Under the pieces are notes generated by a model. That model searched no databases and had not been told where the DNA came from. It saw only the letters and a list, made by a program, of their open reading frames with translations. Shown piece by piece: positions 41,893 through 54,425 of a DNA stretch of 64,000 bases. The first letter of the stretch is position 1; the number at the start of each line of letters is the position of its first letter. The DNA comes from Bryoerythrophyllum caledonicum (taxonomy: Eukaryota > Streptophyta > Bryopsida > Pottiales > Pottiaceae), in contig OZ020526.1 in assembly GCA_963971425.1 (NCBI GenBank), positions 372,001 to 436,000 on the forward strand. The letters run 5' to 3'. The position numbers and the translations under genes are program-made.

Positions 41893-42360
41893 ATGAGTCA
41901 CCTCGCGACGTCAGGTTTGGCAAAAGTGCGCATCGTCCTTGAACCTTGCACTGAGGCAAGGTCGTCGTTGTTCAAGGTCAAGGCCATTGATTCACCATTA
42001 TCCTGGCACTGCCGTCGTTGTTGTCTCCCAACTGCTGATAACAATTCTGCTACTGATCTTGAGCAATTCATCAAAGCTTCTACTGCAGTACTTGGAATGG
42101 AATATGCAAGCGGAGAAGAAGTTCACTACATTTTAATGAATTGGCTTGCCAGCCAAGATTATGACTGGGAGGACTCCGGTTCAAATAATATGTCTCTTGT
42201 CTTTCGCAGCGTATGTTCCATATCTGCACCAAGTGTCAAGTTTCTCTGTAGTTGGTTCAGGGCCGAGTGGTCAAAGGCACTGGAAGGGAAGAGGCCTGGA
42301 AGGAGTATCCTCTTCTGCCACATGACGTTATTTCCAAACACTTGGATGCTATTCATTTAG
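41893..42360 (+). CDS. Possible gene fragment, unrecognised (155 codons)
   Basis: The segment 42050-42190 reads like protein (TDLEQFIKASTAVLGMEYAS, HYILMNWLASQDYDWEDSG) with sensible codon use. The N- and C-terminal parts of the frame are Cys/Arg/Ser-rich and may be non-coding. No family recognised, no neighbours that help. Confidence 0.3.
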   Translation: MSHLATSGLAKVRIVLEPCTEARSSLFKVKAIDSPLSWHCRRCCLPTADNNSATDLEQFIKASTAVLGMEYASGEEVHYILMNWLASQDYDWEDSGSNNMSLVFRSVCSISAPSVKFLCSWFRAEWSKALEGKRPGRSILFCHMTLFPNTWMLFI

Positions 42361-43984
42361 GCTTATGGGCATGTACCAACCACGCTCTCAACCTCGACAT
42401 CGGCTACACACTTGTTGGGTTTTGACATTCGGCACCTGTGTCTCAGACAACGACATTCAAAGATTGCTTGACGAAATGGATGATTTAATTTTTTGTTGGG
42501 AGTATGGAAAATAGGTGATAGGCTTGGAAGAGACCTCCGACGATGGTGGAGATGTGCCCATACGGTAGGAAAGAAGGTTATATACGTTGGAAGAGATAAC
42601 TGAATCGTTCCAGTTAATGAAGGAGGCATGGGACAAGTTTCTAGGTGGTTGCGAAAAGGCTTCGCCTTAGTGCTCACCATCTGCAACCCATAAATTATGT
42701 GAGAAACACATCGTGTTTTGTTTTTGTTTCTGCAACGCATCTTGACTAGGAGTATTGATGCAGTGAACTGTAGGTGAGCATACATCGTTTGCCATAGGTC
42801 CGTCGGCTGTTGCTTGGCTAGCATGTTTAGGTATCCACTAGCAAGGTCTTGTTACGTGTTTTTTTCCACAGTGAGAACGAACATTGGAGAAAGCACGTGC
42901 ACTCCGTAATGGAGGGTGCATTTTTAAATTAGGCTTTTCACTATGAAGTAAAGAAAGCTAGCTTGGTGTAATACTAGTCTTTCGCATTGACGTAGTGCTC
43001 CACGACCTTGACAGGAGTGGACGGCTCGAAAGTCGCTCCCAGTTTACTGTCTACAGATCTGCCAAGGCCTGTTTTCCATAGCGGCGTTGATCAACCTGCA
43101 TATGCTGTTTGCTTAAGCATATCTCACAGTGCGCCCACATCCATGTGGCCACGGTGATCCCGTGATACATTGGCGGCTACTCCACCCACATTCCACGTCG
43201 ACGGTTACCTCACCATCAACATGCTTGCGGGGAACATTCTCATCCGACTCGTTTAAGGAAGAATCAACGACGCCTAGTTGGTTGTGTTTAGTCCGGCAAT
43301 TGCAGCGGGACTCATATCTGGAGTAGTAGTGTGGACCATTCCTATTGAAATCCTCGAGTAGGATCGACCCTCCTCCGGGCACATACACGCACACCTACAC
43401 AACTAAGGCAGCAAATGCACCACATTGGTATTAGATAACATCTCATGTTACGCAATCTATATACTTGATAATGCTTGCAAAAATTTGTAGGATCGTCGCA
43501 CAATGCACGTCGCAGTTGTCCAAGTCATGTAGCATGGAACCACGCATGGCTGTGGAAGGTGCGTTGCAACGAAGCATCATTGGGCATAAAATCGGCACTG
43601 TAGAGAGAGAAAAGAGTAAGAGAGTTGGGACAATAAGCGGGGCACTATGGTGTTCAAACGGTGGTCATCAATAGTTCCACTCTTGTCAATTATAAGTTTG
43701 ATTTGCCGTACAAGTTTCACTGTCAACCAGATGAAGAAATCCAGAGGAAGCTAAATGTGGAAAGCTCTGCCTTGGTTGTCTCACCTAAGACCTAACAGCC
43801 GCTACCAGGCATCACACGAGCACCTAAGCAGTGAACCCTTCGTTCACTTTGGTGCTGCATGCCACACAAAAACTTCACAAGTGCCTAATAGGCACATACC
43901 TGGATACCTGTGCTAGACACCACTAGCTGCCAAAAATATGTCTACATGCTGGTCATAGTCCTCCAGCACGTGTGTGACATGTCC
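42361..43984. other. 3' flank of POT1, no confident gene
   Basis: Short frames on both strands only; none has recognisable motifs. Confidence 0.4.
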
Positions 43985-46900
43985 TTAGCCTGGAAATCTT
44001 GTACCAAAAATGCGATACTGCCGTGTATCTTGTGGATGCTCTTTGTCCAGGTAATAAGACTTGATGCAACAAGTCACCCAGGGAGGATTTGTAGGATTGT
44101 TCTCGCTAACCCCTAGGAGGCGGTCGACTTTTCGAGTCAGTGCTCCCACCGTGTCTCCTTGCTGTCGTAGATCCACAGCTGGATACCCCACGAAGAATTC
44201 AACCTGCACCAGTAAAAAGAAAGCATGGTTGGCACCGTTACTCGGTCTACAAGCATGGAGAGGATTTCCAAAGGTGAGGGACGACTCACTGCATCCTGGC
44301 CATACAAAAAGGCATGGAGATGTGCTGTTGGATCCTCTAGCGTGAGTCGCACTGCGTATACAAAGTCACCTCGCTCCGGTTGTGCAGCACCCTCGACAAG
44401 GGGCACACAAAAATCAAGCACGTTTGATGGCCAAGTGGCCACGACTCGCACCATACATCGGAACTTGTAAGTCAACTGCACAGTGCACAGATGGGGGTCA
44501 GGAATCACGAGAGGGCCTGTAGCAGTTCGTAGAGACATTGAAACAACTACGAGATCAAAGAAAGCACAAAGAGATTTACAACCGACCTACACTGTGACCA
44601 CATATTCTGAGCTATTTGTTCAAACAATTTAATTCCTAGTAGTGAAGGGGCGAGGCTAATGACCTCCGGGTACGTGTAAACCTCCCGTAAAGTAGAGAGC
44701 TTGACATGGGCGTACCCTGTAACTACAAAAGTTAGCCAGCCACGTTATTATCTGTACACGGGGCAGCTCAATGATATATGTAGGACCTAAGGAAGAAACC
44801 AATTCATACGTGATTTCAATCCTGGACCTGAATTCCGTGGACGTTAGGATGATTGCATAAAGGTCAACATGAACACAAAAGTTTAATCCTCGCATCGACA
44901 TTGCAATGTTCATTGCACTGCACTGCACTTTCACTGCACTGCACATCGGATGGTAAATGACAACTTCTCTAAGAGAAGGACGTCACACCTAACAGAGAGT
45001 GAGGAGGTTTTGGACTCCAATGAGGAAGACGAAGTGCGTCTGAAGCGAGGCGCTCTTCATATGATCTACAACCACCAAATCAAGTTTTCTCCCGGGATTA
45101 GAAAAGATCTCATTGCACAAGCTACACATCGTCGGCAGCAATGACAACGCCTACGCCTAGACCCAGAAGAGTGCAAGCCGAAACGGAGGAACAGCAACAT
45201 AAAGTTTCCACCCAATCTATCAATCCCAGAGAGTGCTGCTTGTGTCCTAGTTGCGCTCAACAACATGCTCTCAAAACGTGACTGAACCACCTGACAACTG
45301 TAGCACCTTTTACAATTTCGCACAACTCGAGAGCTAGGAGAGAGAATGCCGAGCTTGCTCTCCTGATAGATGATGCCTTCGTACGAGCCTTTCAGAAAGC
45401 GGCACCCAATGTTCCGGAACTTCACCCAGTCACCTGCCAGAGGCAACCGGGGCGGGAAATCATCCTCAGCCATACTAGAGGGAACCAACGGAAGGACAGT
45501 GCCCAAGACTGGAAACCCACGCATCACATCAATCGGCACAACCAGCTCTCTTGAACTCCACATATCTTGTCTTGGATCTCCACTCTCGGCCTGATCCCTA
45601 ACATAACAAACATCAATGAGTTGACCTTGCTACCTCCAACGGTTACAGCTTGCATCAAAAGGTTCAACTATCACCACAAAGTTAAGACTAACTCACAACC
45701 AAGGAGCACTCTAAACTCATAGCCGAGAGAATCCTATGACCAAGTTGTGTACTTTACAGTTGCAAAAATCTTCCAGCAGCCATCGACAACTCTGAAGATA
45801 TCAAATTTTACAAATAGAAAAAATCAGAGGTGTTGATACAACAATAGTCTTTCAAAGTTCAACACTCAGGATGCACAATTAGAGGAACTTACAAGGGTAT
45901 TGGGCTTGCATCAGTTCCATCCCAAACGTACATGATGGCACTATTCTCTACACCCTGGTCTTTCACGAACAATATCTGCAAGACCGTTATCATTTTTAAA
46001 AATATACTTCGTGCAGTAGACCCTGAAATCATTCCAATCTATTTCTATATTCACCCCAATGTGTCAGTCATCATCTTAGAGTCATGGACATCAAACGCCA
46101 ACAGACACTTGATAATGCAAGACCAATTAAGCGTCAGCTATTTTTGTAAGCCCCAGTCTCACCCTTAAAACTTGGAGCACATAGTATTGCACTTTTGAGA
46201 AACGAGAACATGTATTCATCAGAGGCAAGAAAAAACAATGACAACCCAACCATCAAGCAGGAGAAGACGATGGAGAACAATACCTTACAACACAAATCGA
46301 AGTAGGAGTCCACATGAAGATCTTTGATCTGCCTCATATATTTGTTAGTCCCTGCGACTATTAACATGTAACAATATCCATCAAGCCATTATCCCACGAG
46401 ACTCATGTATGTCAAAACTTGAAATGAGAAGAGAAAAATCAATTGTCTTCTTAAACCCTGAGAGTGATTCCTAATATCACTAGAATTACATTTATAAATA
46501 GAGTAGTACATACGTGTATGAACGGGGCGAGTTACAACCCATGAGCGAAGGTGATCAACGATGTTACGATCATGTGCCTCCATTGTAAAGTTGCCGTGGG
46601 AGACTTGATAAGGCCTATAGTCATCCCCTTCTCGCCCTCGTAACACCACGAAGGACGATCCTCTCTTTGGGTTTCCTATTGCCTGGGGAGCATTGGCATG
46701 GATCCTCATCTGCAGGCCCTTCTAGAGTTTGTCATTTCACAAAAGATAGCAAATACAAAACGAAAGAGATGGACTACACTGTAGGCAACCTTATTGCTAC
46801 TCACTCAGAAAGCGTCGCCCTTCACTTACGCAGAATGTAAAAAAGATGCCTTCTATTGTTTTTCGTGACTAGACTTGCTCACCAACTTCTAAAATACTTG

Positions 46901-47306
46901 AAATTATGGCAAGCGTGGGGCGATAGGGTTGCTGGTAATGCTATTACAAACCTGGATGCGATGAAATCTAATGATATCACCGAGGACGTCCACTTTTGGC
47001 ATCATGTCAAGCTCTGGTGCAAAGTAAAGCACGCGTAGTCCCGGGTTGTTGTAAGACATATCCATCACCGTCATTGTACACAAGTAATCTGCAGTAGTCA
47101 TCAATCAGAAGCACACTCCGGGGAGGAAAAGGGGCGCCACGACCTACAAGGAGTTATAAGAATTCACCTTGTCCCTGGGTGGGCTTGGGCTGCTCGTACT
47201 CGGCCACAATGCCATAGAGGTTCACCTTCTGCTCTACACATACCACGGTAGAGGCAAGGAGGTTGTACACATACTTCTTCTGCACATGACGCTCCCCTGT
47301 TGACAT
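43985..47306 (-). CDS. POT1: Protection of telomeres 1 (POT1), eight exons, 494 aa
   Basis: Exons: 47306-47168, 47088-46952, 46709-46514, 46351-46284, 45975-45893, 45597-45212, 44546-44290, 44203-43985; every junction is GT-AG, phases agree, and the sum is 495 codons with the stop. POT1 binds single-stranded telomere ends, or acts with telomerase, in the nucleus. The first OB fold is clear: QKVNLYGIVAEYEQPKPTQG, DYLCTMTVMDMSYNNPGLRV, DVLGDIIRFHRIQ, GSSFVVLRG, PYQVS. Then come DSYFDLCCK, MYVWDGTDASPIP, FPVLGTVLPLV, GDWVKFRNIGCRFLKGSYEG, KFRCMVRVVATWPS, YAVRLTLEDPTAHLHAFLYG and the plant POT1 end WVTCCIKSYYLDKEH, YRIFGTRF. The ATG follows an acceptor-like TTTGCCAG, so a 5'UTR intron is likely. 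The exon 3 donor (AC/GTATGT) and exon 6 donor (GG/GTGGAA) are the least certain. No stop or shift: probably functional. Confidence 0.9.
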
Positions 47307-48791
47307 GATTGTGCTCTGGCAAATGCAAGCACAAAGACACGTTAGATATGGCAAGTGCAAGCACAAAGGGACATTGGCAAATATGCAAAATATAGCAAAT
47401 GCAAACATAGATACCACCATCACACTCTCCTTGCACAACCTAAAGGAAAGTCTGCACAACAAGCATGTGATTCGAAAAGATGACAATACAAGGAGAGGAA
47501 ATGGACAAGGTTTTGTTTGCTTTGCCTGTTTCCTGGCACAGTTAGCTTGTTAGAAATCAAGTGCACTTGTACCCACATGCATATCTCCAACATAGAACAT
47601 CCATCAACAATCTCAGACCAAACTAAATATACTCCCCTTTGACAGCGTCATTTACAAAGAGATCCAAACTATTTCTAGCAAGGGTTCCCTTGCAGTCCAA
47701 GAAAATGGCATCAATAGTTAATGAGGTGAAGTTAATGATCGATGCTTTGATAATTAAGTTAGGATCCTTGACGTCTCATTTGAATTGTATTTAGTGGGCG
47801 ACAATAGTGCATTGTGAGCTGTGAATGGCGACTACCACATGGTAAGTTTAATACCGTAAGTTGTGCATGGCACACGTTGCATGGTATTCAATGCATGGTC
47901 CTGAGCCAGGTTTTTTTTTCCCTTCACTACTGGTCCTTATTCATCACTCCTCCCTTTCTACCTCTGCATTCAATTTTAAAATTTGATCTTCCTGTCATTC
48001 ATATTCTGATTGACATTTTGCCATCGATGGAGTAAAATAGAGACCCTTTCAATGGATCCCATACTCGCTTTTGTAACCTATCCCACTCTCTTTCCATATC
48101 CTTTCCATTACACTTGGGAATCTTCCTTTTCAAATGTCCATTTGTCCTCATCCCCCCTCAATCAAGTTGGGATCACGAATGACTACATATCTCTCATCTA
48201 CTAGCCCTAGATGGAAGATCACGAGGCTTACTCTCTTTTGAGGGAAAAAATACACTCCATAGTATATTTTAAAATTTTGAAAATGTTTTGTAAGGTCATT
48301 TTTAAACCCTAAACCACCCATTGAAAAAATCTAAGCATACAAGCATACAACAAAACATACAAGCATGATGTAGGGTTGATGAAAATGGGCATACACAACA
48401 CATATGAATGACACCAAGGGTATTACAAACTCTAAAATGAAACTTGCATGCATTAACCTTGAAGGCAAAAAAACCAGACAACACATTTACAAAGCCAGAA
48501 GTTTTGTGTTTAGAAACACAACAGCTGGAGCTGCAACAAAAAATCTTAGTTTCATGTTTCAATTGCATGGAAAGTTTGTGATGTGTTCACAAACACAATC
48601 TTGAACACTATCCAACCACCACGAAATCCTGCCAATCTAAGAAACCGCAGCTACTAGCAGAGGTTTAGCATGCAGCATCTGCACCTAGAAAAAAAAACCT
48701 GAAAACTGCTAGTCGAACTACAAAAAAAACAACCTGAAAATTGCCAGTCGAAATGGTATGTACACTCGCGAAGAGAGGCCGTCGAGCAAGT
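47307..48791. other. 5' flank of POT1, no gene seen
   Basis: The POT1 promoter and 5'UTR exon must lie here; I cannot place them. Other frames look accidental. Confidence 0.4.
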
Positions 48792-49196
48792 TTAGATCAC
48801 CTTCGCCATCTCCGCACCCGACCTGATTGCAGCGAGCTCCAGCATCTTCATGCGCGCCATGTCGGTGGCGCTTACAGGAACCGTGCGGAGAGCCTCGAAG
48901 TTGCGTGTGAACTGGAGTTTCACGAACTGGTGGCAGCGAACCCAACGCGGATTTGGCTCCAGCGAATACTCCCAGCACGCCAATCTGAGGGCATGAAACT
49001 CCACGCGGCGTTTGAAGTACGCTCGGTAGTCTTTACACACCTGCGCAAACAACCAAATTTGCTTGAGATCTGTCCAAGCTGGAGCTTCCGTCATGCGCCC
49101 GTTCTCCCACGCGCTGTCCCACGGCAATGCTCTATACAGGCGCGACAACAACGGGCCGAAGAGCGCATCCATGCTGCTCAGATCACGGCTAGGCAT
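48792..49196 (-). CDS. Unrecognised exon/ORF, 134 aa
   Basis: ATG 49196 directly follows an acceptor-like TTTGCAG/G, so this is probably the coding start of a gene with a 5'UTR intron, or an internal exon. The product (MPSRDLSSMDALFGPLLSRL, WTDLKQIWLFAQVCKDYRAY, RWVRCHQFVKLQFTRNFEAL) is Trp/Arg-rich, helical-looking and GC-rich at third positions. A GCAG/GTGTGT inside could act as a donor. No domain recognised. Confidence 0.45.
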   Translation of the reverse strand: MPSRDLSSMDALFGPLLSRLYRALPWDSAWENGRMTEAPAWTDLKQIWLFAQVCKDYRAYFKRRVEFHALRLACWEYSLEPNPRWVRCHQFVKLQFTRNFEALRTVPVSATDMARMKMLELAAIRSGAEMAKVI

Positions 49197-50235
49197 CCTG
49201 CAAATCAAGGAGAAGATTGGTGAAGAGCTCGAGCCAGCAACGAGATCCTGCAGCGGAGAAGAGCTTGGGCACCAAACGCAGAGCCAGCAAAGAGAAGGAC
49301 AGCGAAGAAGGAGCGCGATTCAAACGAGGTAGCGTGAAAATGGCGGCGGTACAGGTGACATGAGCGAGCGAGGGCGGCAGGAAAATTGATGAAAACCACT
49401 AGGCAGATCTGAGTTTGAATGAGGCATTTTAACTCAGAGAATGAGGGAGAGAATGATGTGAGTGTGATAGGATACCTTAGCTAGGGGAGAGGAGACTAGA
49501 CAGCCCTAGGTCGAGATCACACCATTTCATCATGAAGAGTTGCACGCCCCCTCCACCTGAGTTATTACCTCCCCACGAGCCGTTCCTGGTGACATGCAAA
49601 CATCAACGAGCCAAGGTGAAAATAAGGTCGAGTAATTAGTTGATCCTGCAACAAGTTTCAACTGAGTATTAGAACCTCAAAACTGGACAAATGGTTACCT
49701 TAGTCCAGAAGTGTCGATGAAGACGAGCCAATGCCGCATTTCCTCCACAGCATAAACGCATTACACCTAAAGGGCTCAGTCCCACAACTAATCATCAAAA
49801 AAAAACTTTTCAAATGAAAGTCTCACTAGATTAAAATCAGGTTAGAGATATCACCATACCTGCACACGATACCGAAACGCCATACTTGGAATCATATTCA
49901 AGTCCCTGCAAGCTGGTTAGCACCGAGAAAGCTAGCTTCCAAACCAGGAAGTGCACCGCGTCAGATGGAGGGCGATGTCCACCTGCGATTGAAGCAGGTG
50001 AGCTCAAAAAGGTAAGAGCCGGCACCTTGTCCGATCCTCGAAATCACACATTTTAGCTGCATGCATGGGTGACACTACAAAAAACTGAAACAATAACGCA
50101 GAAAATAATCAAATAACTGTACCATAGTCATTGCCCCCCTCGATGGGAATTTGTTGTGGACTTTTTCGCACAAAACTCATCAACTGCTATAGCATCGTCC
50201 TTGTCTAGACTGTACACCTTCGTGTTGCTGTTGAA
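49197..50235. other. No confident gene
   Basis: Intergenic or intronic; short frames only. CACTACAAAAAAC at about 50073 resembles a CACTA terminus but has no partner. Confidence 0.35.
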
Positions 50236-51222
50236 TTACAGAGTCACGGTAGAGATCACTGACTCAACGTCAATCCACACAGAATCGGAGCGGTCATACT
50301 TGTACTCGAGTTTATTGCTACCTTTCGTGAACCAGTTCAAGTATACCTCAAATACTGCATCAACCATGCGATTGTTTCCTACATTCACCTTCAAGTTCAT
50401 AAGGTCTATGGGTTCTTTCACAGGACCCCACCGTGGACCCACACGCCGTCTCATCTTCTGAACTCGGCCAAGCCACCAAGTCCCTTCATCGACACCTTGG
50501 AGAATGCTAGAAGGCCTTCCGTTGGGAATCTTCTTCGCCTTCCTCTTCTTTGTAGCACCTCTCCCAGATGAGGATTTTTCCTGCATGAAAAACACCCCGC
50601 AATCCGAACCAATTCGCAGCAAGCAACTTGTGGAGGAAGACGCAGCATTCAAGTAATCATCACTATTGTTGAAGTAGATCGAATTCCTCACCCTGGTCAA
50701 ACGATCCTTAGACAACAAATCCTTGTGGAGCTTCGCATCCCGTTGCAAGTATTTATCCATCGCCTCTGCTGAAATTAGGGTCGACTTCAAAGCGGACCCT
50801 GATCCTTCTTTTGTCGTAGTTGGATCGCTATGCCTGGAGGATCCGGTACCATCGAGTGTAACAACCTCTTCTTCTGCCGGAGAAAGATCACCGGCTTCGA
50901 TGTCGTCTGAACGAGCTACTGCCTCTCCCTGCACGTAAGAGTCGATCCCCACTCATCTACGTTTACAACTATTGTCTGTGTCTTGGAGCACAGGAATAAC
51001 GTAGATGGTAGACTGTATTTTATTGAGTCGCTCCAGCCTGACCTTAATCCTGCACTTTTCCTATTTGTCCCAGAATTCGAATGGAAACTCGATAGCATCA
51101 ACGGCCTCCAATCTTGCCCGTAGCTGAGAATACGACTCACCCTCCTCGGCATACATAGGACCCAAGTGCGTAGGAATCGACTCCTCATCGTCGAGTGTGT
51201 ATAGAGTAACCTTGTAAGCCAT
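50236..51222 (-). pseudogene. Transposon-derived or host-family ORF with two in-frame stops
   Basis: From ATG 51222 the frame reads MAYKVTLYTLDDEESIPTHL, YSQLRARLEAVDAIEFPFEF-WDK, then TAG, EKCRIKVRLERLNKIQ, then TGA near 50955, and continues open to 50236. The last part contains WWLGRVQKMRRR, PIDLMN, VYLNWFTKG, YKYDRSDSVWIDVESVIS, a compact beta-rich domain like the BAH/chromo-type modules attached to plant transposon proteins. Basic KKRKAKK precedes it. The in-frame stops suggest decay, unless introns remove them. Not recognised by name. Confidence 0.4.
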
Positions 51223-52089
51223 GGCGCAAACCCCAAATCAAAATCGCACCATAGCAGTCGATCAGGATCCAAATCAAAACAAACTAGGCGCGAAAAATAC
51301 TGCAGAAATCAGAGCAAGTGCTGAAGTCACAGCACCTCTAGACTGATCCGCGGTGACTATACAACCTTCCAATCGCGCGAGTATTCACCGACAGACCAGA
51401 TCCGTAACCTTACAACTTCGCTCGATCTCTTCGCTTTGAACCCAACACCCTAACAATAACAAGCACGCACCCACCAAAAACTTGCACAAAGAGAAATCAA
51501 AACAGCAGATCTGAATCCACCGACATTCGCCTTAGCCAATCACTTCGAGTCCTAAACCCTAACCACATCCGATCGAGAAAATTCAGGAAGCATTGATCAA
51601 AAGTCCTCTTGAACGTTGAAAGAGAGAGGGACCGTATCCAAAGCAGTCTTCATCCAAAACAATGGATGGAATCCCAACCTTTTCCCCTCCATCACAAGTT
51701 TTTCATTGAATTAAATATCCATCCAAGCAGTCCCCTACACAGTACCCCCTATAGCTTTTAGACACACCATATATTCTATATAATAAAAAGGTAAAATCTA
51801 GTTTTTATAGCTGCCCTATTTTATTTATAAAGGTAGTTTTGACCCCATACCAATGCTATGTTAGATCAAAAAAATATATAATTTTTACCTAGGTTTATTA
51901 TAATGGACCCTATTTTTTTTCTCACGTTGTTCCTACCGCGACGAGGAGTGGCCGCCCCGTGATTATCGATTCTAGCGCAATGAGTAACGAAGGAAACAAA
52001 AAATAGTATTATTAGCTTTAACCGTAGGATCTCATTCAACATTTAGTAAATCAAATACTCACAATATTTCATCAACTTAGACCGCACGG
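51223..52089. other. No gene seen
   Basis: Upstream flank of the ORF at 50236-51222, turning AT-rich after 51700. Confidence 0.4.
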
Positions 52090-52540
52090 ATTGAAAGATT
52101 ATGGTGTTTGAAGTAGAAAAAATGGTTCATTTTCATCCCTACATTGAGTGACTAGCAAACGTTGACTTCACTTGGTGTCAAATTTTTGCGCTACACAAGG
52201 TCAAAATTCTATATCATCATGTTGATCATGGTATTAACTCCTCATACTCCAATTTTTAGAGGCAGAGAAGGGGTGTAACACATTCAAAAAAATTGTGCAA
52301 GGAGTGGAGGTTCAAAAAGTGCCAATTCACGTTTTCATTTTTCTGGAACACAATATGTTTTTGAATAATAATCCGAACGGTCAATAAGAAGGTCTATACC
52401 ACGTCTTGTGATAGAAAAAATAAAAAGTGAAAATTATGAAGATCTCAAAGAAGAATTTTTTTGGTTCCTTGCCCCACGATGTGTGTATAAATGTTTTACT
52501 TAAGATAAAAATGCATTTTTCCACTATAATAATAATAAAA
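52090..52540 (-). repeat. Dispersed repeat, copy 2 (inverted)
   Basis: The reverse complement of this stretch follows 39385-39870 landmark by landmark (GACCTCCACTCCTTGCACA, CCTCTAAAAATTGG, AAGTGAAGTCAA, AAAATGAACCATT). Its ends lack the clear TTAA inverted repeats of the first copy, although GCCCTAAAGGAC occurs at about 52838. Confidence 0.65.
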
Positions 52541-53018
52541 AATGGACAGTATGAGAGGAAATAATATTACTTCCTAGTATTGAAAATCTGAAATCTGTAG
52601 TGTATCCTAGAGAAAGTTTTTGGACTTACCCGATGTGCCTGCACTTGACAATCTTTTCTTTGAAATGGCATAATCTTGAAGTTCGATTTGAATAAAAATT
52701 ATACTCCCACGTACCTCTTGTCTTCTTGCATCTCTATACAAAGTTTGATATCCGCGATGCTGCAAACGTGATAATATCTTAGAATAAATACCACAACACA
52801 AAACTTAGATAAATTTTGGCTACTTCTTTTATTATGCCCTAAAGGACGCGTATCATGTGAACTGGGAAATCGGCCACGAATGGCAGCCCCGGCTTCCGCG
52901 ACCTATAGCCACGGGTCACCTCCGTCTCTCCCACCGGCGGATCCGGTGGCCAAAACGCTTCCACCAAAGCTTATGAACTCACATGTTTTTCTCAAGCTTT
53001 TGCAGAGAAACATCAGCG

Positions 53019-53857
53019 ATGGAGAAGCAGACCGTGGAAGTTCTGGCGAAGAAGGGCATGGCGTTCATCAAGAGCGCGGCCAAGAGCGGAGCGGCCGCCA
53101 TCTCGCAGAGCGCTGCCAGCGTGCGCAAGGGATATGCTTCCAAGCACGAGCACAAGGGTCCTGGAAGGTGTTTACCACTTGCAGGACATGATAAAAACTG
53201 CACTTTTAACAGGTCTATTCACTGCCAATGTGGTAAATTTCATTCCTTGAGTCAAATACACTGTTATTACCACTTTCAGAAGGTTTTACCGTTTGAAGCA
53301 TATGGTAAAAGCTCCACTTTTAATACTTTGATTGTAAACCATGGTTTCTTGTATATCCCATAAGGATTGTCCTGGGCAAGTGAAAGGACAAGTATATCAA
53401 GGTGCGGAGATACACTACATTCACTTTGGACGTTCCAATTACTCTTGGCATGCTTTTTCCAGAGTTGGAGTTGGATGCCATACCTTGTAGGTCTTCCATG
53501 TTCAAAAATAAAATGCATGTTAAAATTACTCTGGTCTAATTATGTATTTGAAGACTTGGTTAATGACAAATAATATTCAAAAGAAAAAATTACCATGTAC
53601 TAAATTCGATGTTATTTACAAAATAGAAATCACCATGATTTACTATGTGGTAATTTCTATCCGAAAAGTCATGTGGTACTGTCGCATATTTCCCACATGG
53701 ATGACTTTACCTTATTAGTGTTATATTTTGCCAAAATAGGAGGTAAAACTGGCCGTTTTCTCATGTGGTAACACCTCCTGCAGCCCCTTGTGCGAGGCCG
53801 ACGTGCTCGCGGAGATGCGAGCCGAGGGCCTGCACCCCGCTGAACATCTTCACGCAG
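53019..53857 (+). CDS. Unrecognised gene, first two exons
   Basis: Exon 1 (53019-53167) starts just after an acceptor-like TTTTGCAG and encodes MEKQTVEVLAKKGMAFIKSA, SGAAAISQSAASVRKGYASK, HEHKGPG. Exon 2 (53784-53857) follows CCTCCTGCAG and, in matching phase, gives SPLCEADVLAEMRAEGLHPA-EHLHAG up to a donor CAG/GTGTTC. Both exons are GC-rich against an AT-rich intron. Later exons were not identified; one candidate is the stretch after an acceptor at about 54642 (LGNKALVDSQHERAFKLRFL). Ala/Lys-rich amphipathic N-terminus; no family recognised. Confidence 0.45.
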
Positions 53858-53869
53858 GTGTTCTCATCA

Positions 53870-54425
53870 ACATTCCCTTTCCTAATTCACTCTCTCAATT
53901 CTTAATATTTTCCTAATTCTGCATCTGAATCAACGTTTCGTCGCTTCAAACTTTTATTTGCACCGAAGAGTTCAAGAACGTTTGAAAAAGGTGACGTTTG
54001 TGAATATTGTGCATTGAAAATTCTAAGTCGAAGGAGTTAAGGTTTGTTTTCTTTGCATTTGCGATGAAAATTGTTGTCTGGTGGGGTCTGCTGAAGTCCT
54101 TGGAGGCGCGTGGACTGGATCTGGAAAAGAGAATCTGATAATCCTCTCCTACTCCAGCCTCTCAATTCTTGTTTTCCCACTACCGCAACTGAAAGAACGA
54201 TTTCGTCGCCTCAGATTTATGCTTGAAATTGAGGTTGAGAAATTCAAGAACGATTTGAGAAGTCGATGGTTGTGAGTTTTGCATTGTAATTTCTGGATAG
54301 TACACATTAATGGTTGGACATATGAGTGGAAATGAGTCAGGGTTAGCGTTTTGTGATGGAAATTGTTCCCTGGTTAGGTCTGCTTAGGTTTGGAGGTTAA
54401 CGGAATCGGGAAAGAGAATGTGTTT
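53870..54425. repeat. Diverged ~290-bp tandem duplication
   Basis: TTCAAGAACG-TTTGA, GCATTG, GTCTG-TGGGGTCTGCT and GAAAGAGAAT(C/G)TG landmarks recur in order about 290 bases apart, inside or just after the 53019 gene. Confidence 0.55.
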
